Below, piece by piece: positions 4,723 to 5,731 of a stretch of 5,731 nucleotides of DNA. The notes below the pieces were generated by a model, which was given only the letters and a program-made list of their open reading frames with translations, made no database searches and had not been told where the DNA came from. The stretch's first letter is position 1, and each line of letters starts with the position of its first letter. Location: assembly GCA_023389005.1 (NCBI GenBank), contig JAEWFE010000004.1:1-5731 (forward strand), in the 5' to 3' direction. The position numbers and the translations under genes are program-made. This DNA comes from Bacillota bacterium (GTDB taxonomy: Bacteria > Bacillota > Bacilli > Lactobacillales > Enterococcaceae).

Positions 4723-5731
4723 AGCAAAACCTCTTGCCAATTCGCTATTTTTTCATTTTGAATGTTTGATTTCATTAATAATTGATAATCAAAAGGCCCA
4801 TGATTGTCACAACATTGTGCTTGTTTATCTGGCAATGAGTTATCAAAATACTGAGCTATAAAATCACGCCGGCATTGATTCGTATGGATATAGCCTAACA
4901 TTGTCTGTAACTGTGCTTGCTTTATTTTCTCGTTGGCTTTAATTTCCTCCATAAATAAATGATAATCTTCATGCTGAATTTGGCGAAACCATTTTTGTTG
5001 CAATTCACTAAAATATTTTTGTGCACCATTTTTAGGTACATCTAACAACTCAAAGACTTCACGTTCGTTCCTTGTTTGATTTTGCATATAATAATGAATT
5101 TGTTCATCATGGTTTTGATAAAGTAAAATCGCAATGCTCGGCTCACCATCTCGTCCCGCCCGACCAATTTCTTGTATATAGCTTTCCAAATTATCCGGCA
5201 AATCATAATGAATCACAAAACGAATATCTGGCTTATTGATTCCCATTCCAAATGCATTCGTCGCTACCAATAGTTGCAATTGATTTTTTTGAAATTGAGT
5301 TTGCAGCAAGCGTCGTTGATTACTAGAAAGGCCTCCATGATAATAACCAATCGAATAATCTTTTTTTAAACGTTCATACAATTCTTCCACTTGCACACGG
5401 GTAGCGCAATAAATAATCCCTGTCCCCGATAATTCTTTTAAATATTTCAACAATACGGCTTCTTTATCATTCGTTTTTTCAACTTGTAAATAGATATTTG
5501 GACGGTTCACTGGCAATTCAAATACTTGAGCATCAGGATGTAGCAACAACTCTTGAATTTCCGCTTTAACTTTTTGGGGTGCACTTGCGGTTAAAGCTAA
5601 AGTGGTCGGATCATGTAATTGCTTTTTCACCCATTTTAAATTGCGATACTCCGGTCGAAAATCCACCCCCCACTGAGAAAGGCAATGGGCTTCATCAATA
5701 ACAAAAAGGGCTATCTTTTGTCTGCTAAGTG
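4710..5731 (-). CDS. recQ: RecQ-family ATP-dependent DNA helicase, C-terminal part
   Basis: RecQ helicases unwind DNA 3' to 5' in recombination and repair of stalled forks. The gene runs off the right edge. The 339 visible codons begin just before motif II: DEAH at 5685-5696, then the RecQ signature SQWG-DFRPEY, motif III TLALTASA, motif IV GIIYCATR, motif V ATNAFGMGINKPD and motif VI QEIGRAGRDG. The P-loop half is outside the window. After the helicase core comes a zinc-like region with Cys286, Cys306, Cys307 and His310 (visible numbering), unlike the usual four-cysteine pattern. The protein then ends about 30 residues later, with no room for winged-helix or HRDC domains, so it is the short type, like B. 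subtilis RecS. A GTG at 5664-5666 is an internal valine codon, not the start. The LysM gene begins 84 bases downstream with its own promoter. Confidence 0.95.
   Translation of the reverse strand, partial: LSRQKIALFVIDEAHCLSQWGVDFRPEYRNLKWVKKQLHDPTTLALTASAPQKVKAEIQELLLHPDAQVFELPVNRPNIYLQVEKTNDKEAVLLKYLKELSGTGIIYCATRVQVEELYERLKKDYSIGYYHGGLSSNQRRLLQTQFQKNQLQLLVATNAFGMGINKPDIRFVIHYDLPDNLESYIQEIGRAGRDGEPSIAILLYQNHDEQIHYYMQNQTRNEREVFELLDVPKNGAQKYFSELQQKWFRQIQHEDYHLFMEEIKANEKIKQAQLQTMLGYIHTNQCRRDFIAQYFDNSLPDKQAQCCDNHGPFDYQLLMKSNIQNEKIANWQEVLLKIF

Noticed and set aside
5664..5666. GTG as the start of the RecQ protein.
   Set aside because: The frame is open to the right edge and encodes DEAH and SQWG immediately before it, so this is an internal valine in the helicase core.
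1..5731. CRISPR array, insertion sequence, prophage, tRNA, riboswitch, defence system or other new multi-gene system.
   Set aside because: No spaced direct repeats, transposase, attachment site, tRNA-like fold or unfamiliar gene cluster was seen; every substantial coding region is a recognised core family or the LysM protein.

Overview
The window is a stretch of core bacterial chromosome from a low-GC Gram-positive bacterium. The order Lactobacillales is very likely, and Enterococcus or a close relative fits best. This rests on the AT-rich composition, strong AGGAGG-type ribosome binding sites, a four-domain ribosomal protein S1, a 91-residue HU, and a membrane-anchored LysM protein of a type I recall as the 'SAG1386/EF1546' surface-associated family. 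Genus is an inference from memory, not from a search.

All six genes lie on the minus strand, so transcription runs from high to low coordinates. The order is: the C-terminal part of a RecQ-family helicase (4710 to beyond the right edge at 5731); a type II membrane protein with a long low-complexity stalk and one LysM domain, using a TTG start (4017-4625); cytidylate kinase cmk (3264-3944); 30S ribosomal protein S1 homologue rpsA (1965-3164); the double-GTPase ribosome assembly factor der/engA (493-1803); and the nucleoid protein HU, hup (4-279). There are no RNA genes, mobile elements, CRISPR arrays or gene-free gaps above about 300 bases. The longest gap is the 213 bases between der and hup.

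The genes do not look like one tight operon. Clear intrinsic terminators follow the LysM gene (3977-4012) and rpsA (1866-1909). Gaps of 72 to 213 bases separate the genes. Promoter candidates are visible before the LysM gene (a perfect extended -10), der, rpsA and hup (the last two weak). cmk has almost no room for its own promoter, so it may depend on readthrough past the LysM terminator. A/T-rich inverted repeats also sit across the stop codons of recQ, cmk and der.

Functionally this is a housekeeping cluster: DNA repair (RecQ), nucleotide supply (Cmk), translation and ribosome assembly (S1, Der), chromosome packing (HU) and one envelope protein. From memory, Bacillus subtilis keeps the same genes in the same broad order with extra genes between them, so this resembles a condensed version of an old Firmicutes neighbourhood. 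I see no new multi-gene system. The points most worth a second look are the degenerate zinc site and short C-terminus of the RecQ protein, the possible alternative hairpins before cmk, the terminator/promoter overlap at der, and the stop-codon inverted repeats.
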